Position numbers and translations under genes: made by a program. This document shows, one piece after another, positions 61,501 to 64,000 of a stretch of 64,000 nucleotides of DNA (positions within the stretch are counted from its first letter, which is position 1; the number at the start of each line of letters is the position of its first letter). Source of the stretch: Aurelia coerulea (taxonomy: Eukaryota; Cnidaria; Scyphozoa; Semaeostomeae; Ulmaridae); assembly GCA_039566865.1 (NCBI GenBank), contig CM076944.1:18002501-18066500 (forward strand), given 5' to 3'. A model generated the notes under the pieces. It was not told where the DNA came from and made no database searches. It was given only the letters and a program-made list of their open reading frames with translations.

Positions 61501-64000
61501 AAGTGTGGATTAACGCACTTTTTATTAGCTACATTTCATATTATAAAGAGTATTGCGCTCATCGTTCTTTAAAACTTTAGTTCTGCCAGCTACTTCTTTT
61601 ATAGCACTATATTAGTGCTGCAGCAACAGTTCTTGAAAACATTACTATAGACATTAGTTCTTTCTTTAGTCTTATTTTAGCTTTACTGCATCAACAAACA
61701 TCGATTAATTAAATGTTTATTTTCTCAAAGAAAACAATAATTAAACACTTAAAGCTTGGATTACCGCACTTTATTAGCTACAATTCATATTTTAAGGGAT
61801 ATTGCGCTCATCGTTCTTTAAAACTTTAGTTCTGCCAGTCACTTCTTTTATAGCACTATATTAGTGCTGCATCAACCATTCTTGGAAACATTTTTATAGA
61901 CATTAGTTCTTTCCTTACTGTCTTCATTGTCTTAATTTAGCTATACTGCATCAACAAACATCGATTAATTAAATGTTTATTTTCTCAAAGAAAACAAAAT
62001 ATCAACACAAAATGTGTGGATTAACGCACTTTTTTAGCTACAATTGATATTATTAAAAGTATTGCGCTCATCGTTCTTTAAAATTTTAGTTCTGCCAGCT
62101 ACTTCTTTTATAGCACTATATTAGTGCTGCAGCAACCATTCTTGGAAACATTACTATAGACATTAGTTCTTTCTTCAGCCTTAATTTAGCGTTACTGCAT
62201 CAACAAACATCGATTAATTAAATGTTTATTTTCTCAAAGAAAAACAAAATGTAAACACAAAAAGTTTGGATTAACGCACTTTATTAGCTACAATTCATAT
62301 TATAAAGAGTATTGCGCTCATCGTTCTGCCAGTTCCACCAGTGACTTCTTTTATTGCACTATATTAGTGCTGCAGCAACCATTCTAGGAAACATTATCAT
62401 AGACATTAGTTCTTTCTTCAGTGTTATTTTAGCTTTACTGCATCAACGAACATCGATTAATTAAATGTTTATTTTCTCAAAGAAAAACAAAATGTAAACA
62501 CAAAAAGTGTGGATTACCACACGTTATTAGCTACAATTCATATTATAAAGGGTATTGCGCTCATCGTTCTTTAAAACTTTAGTTCTGCCAGCTGCTTCTT
62601 TTATAGCACTATATTAGTGCTGAAGCAACCATTCTTGGAAATATTACTATATACATTAGTTCTTTCTTTAGTCTTATTTTAGCTTTACTGCATCAACAAA
62701 CATCGATTAATTAAATAGATATTTTCTCATAGAAAACAAAATATAAACACAAAAAGTGTGGATTAACGCACTTTATTAGCTACATTTCATATTATAAAGG
62801 GTATTGCGGTCATCGTTCTTTAAAACTTTAGTTCTGCCAGCTATTTCTTTTATAGCACGATATTAGTGATAAAGGAACCATTCTTGGAAACATTAATATA
62901 GACATTAGTTCTTTCTTTAGTCTAATTTTAGCTTTACTGCATCAACAAACATCGATTAATTAAATGTTTATTTACTCAAAGAAAACAATAATTAAACACG
63001 AAAAGTGTGGATTACCGCACTTTAATAGCTACAATTCATTTTATAAAGAGTATTGCGCTCATCGTTCTTTAAAACTTTAGTTCTGCCAGCTACTTCTTTC
63101 ATAGCACTATATTAGTGCTGCAACAACCATTGTAGGAAACATTACTATAGACATTAGTTCTCTCTTCAGTCTTATTTTAGCTTTACTGCATCAACAAACA
63201 TCGATTAATTAAATGTTTATTTACTCAAAGAAAACAATAATTAAACACGAAAAGTGTGGATTACAGCACTTTAATAGCTACAATTCATTTTATAAAGAGT
63301 TTTGCGCAAACAAAATATAAACACAAAAAGTTTTTTATTAACGCACATTATGAGCAACAATTCATATTATAAAGGGTATTGCGCTCATTGTTCTTTAAAA
63401 CTTTAGTTCTGCCAGCTACTTCTTTTCTAGCACTATATTAGTGCTGCATGGACCATTCTTGGAAACATTAATATAGACATTAGTTCTTTCTTTAGTCTTA
63501 TTTTAGCTTTACTGCATCAGCAAACATCGATTAATTAAATGTTTATTTTCTCAAAGAAAACAAAATATAAAAACAAAAAAGTGTTGATTAACGCACATTT
63601 TATTAGCTACAATTCATATTATAAAGAGTATTGCGCTCATCGTTCTTTAAAACTTTAGTTCTGCCAGCTACTTCTTTTATAGCACTATACTAGTGCTGCA
63701 GCAACCATTCTTGGAAACATTATTATAGACATTAGTTCTTTCCTTACTGTCTTTATTGTCTTACTTTAGCTATACTGCATCAACAAACATCGATTAATTA
63801 AATGTTTATTTACTCAAAGAAAACAATAATTAAACACGAAAAGTGTGGATTACCGCACTTTAATAGCTACAATTCATTTTATAAAGAGTATTGCGCTCAT
63901 CGTTCTTTAAAACTTTAGTTCTGCCAGCTACTTCTTTTATAGCACTATATTAGTGCTGCAGCAACAGTTCTTGAAAACATTACTATAGACATTAGTTCTT
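58564..64000 (+). repeat. Satellite DNA array, right arm
   Basis: The same satellite resumes in phase and orientation directly after the transposon: the monomer interrupted at 52668 continues with TCATATTATAAAGGG. Characteristic variants here have ACAATAATTAAACACGAAAAG in place of the usual ACAAAATATAAACACAAAAAG (for example near 59965, 60490, 60985, 62985, 63225 and 63825). There are also CTTTCATAGC forms and 222-bp forms (junction near 58961). The array runs off the end of the window. No gene is seen in it. Confidence 0.97.

Noticed and set aside
1..64000. CENP-B box, telomere repeats or a hammerhead-type ribozyme in the satellite
   Set aside because: I looked for the CENP-B core pattern, TTAGGG-like arrays and a CTGATGA core with matching GAAA and found none.

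Overview
The window is animal nuclear DNA made of two things: a very large AT-rich satellite array and one complete DNA transposon inserted into it. An animal host is indicated because the transposase starts with a THAP zinc finger, a domain known essentially from animals. The satellite, the intron-free transposon genes and the element type would fit an invertebrate or a fish. I cannot name the species.

Satellite (1-52668 and 58564-64000). All of it is head-to-tail copies of one monomer of about 249 bp, roughly 240 copies by length, and I saw no inverted copies. Length variants recur: 171 bp (78 bp missing), 222 bp (27 bp missing), 178 bp (71 bp missing), and a class in which 16 bp is replaced by an extra copy of a 9-mer. 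The variants are organised into higher-order repeats of different period: about 1.6-3.1 kb at 1-9960, 749 and 1498 bp at 10.8-15.0 kb, 1842 bp at 15.7-19.4 kb, 1940 bp at 22.5-26.3 kb, 492 bp at 26.4-27.9 kb and 2983 bp at 45.7-51.5 kb. The stretch between 27.9 and 45.7 kb is a more diverged mosaic. Three copies of a pure ATTAC microsatellite sit at the same monomer position in three higher-order units. No gene in the satellite is supported. The short reading frames there are the same monomer read again and again.

Transposon (52669-58561, 5893 bp). It has 436-bp terminal inverted repeats that differ at two positions and a 2-bp AT target duplication. Removing the element and one AT restores an ordinary monomer. 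It carries two intact, intron-free, convergent genes. The plus-strand gene (53373-55265) encodes a 630-residue protein with a SAP-like motif, a SWIM zinc finger, a YqaJ/lambda-exonuclease-type nuclease domain and a C-terminal PHD-like zinc finger. The minus-strand gene (56532-57872) encodes a 446-residue THAP plus DDE_Tnp_4 transposase. This gene pair and the AT duplication fit the ISL2EU branch of the PIF/Harbinger-related (PHIS) transposons. The transposase would cut and join the ends. The nuclease presumably processes DNA ends during excision or repair, but its role is not established.

The most unusual signal is a matched promoter-like module just inside each terminal repeat, upstream of each gene. 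Each has an E2F-like site, a perfect octamer (ATTTGCAT) and two CAGCTG E-boxes, in the same order and at nearly the same spacing, including a 19-bp identical core. The surrounding sequence has otherwise diverged, so the two genes look co-regulated, possibly by S-phase and POU/bHLH factors.
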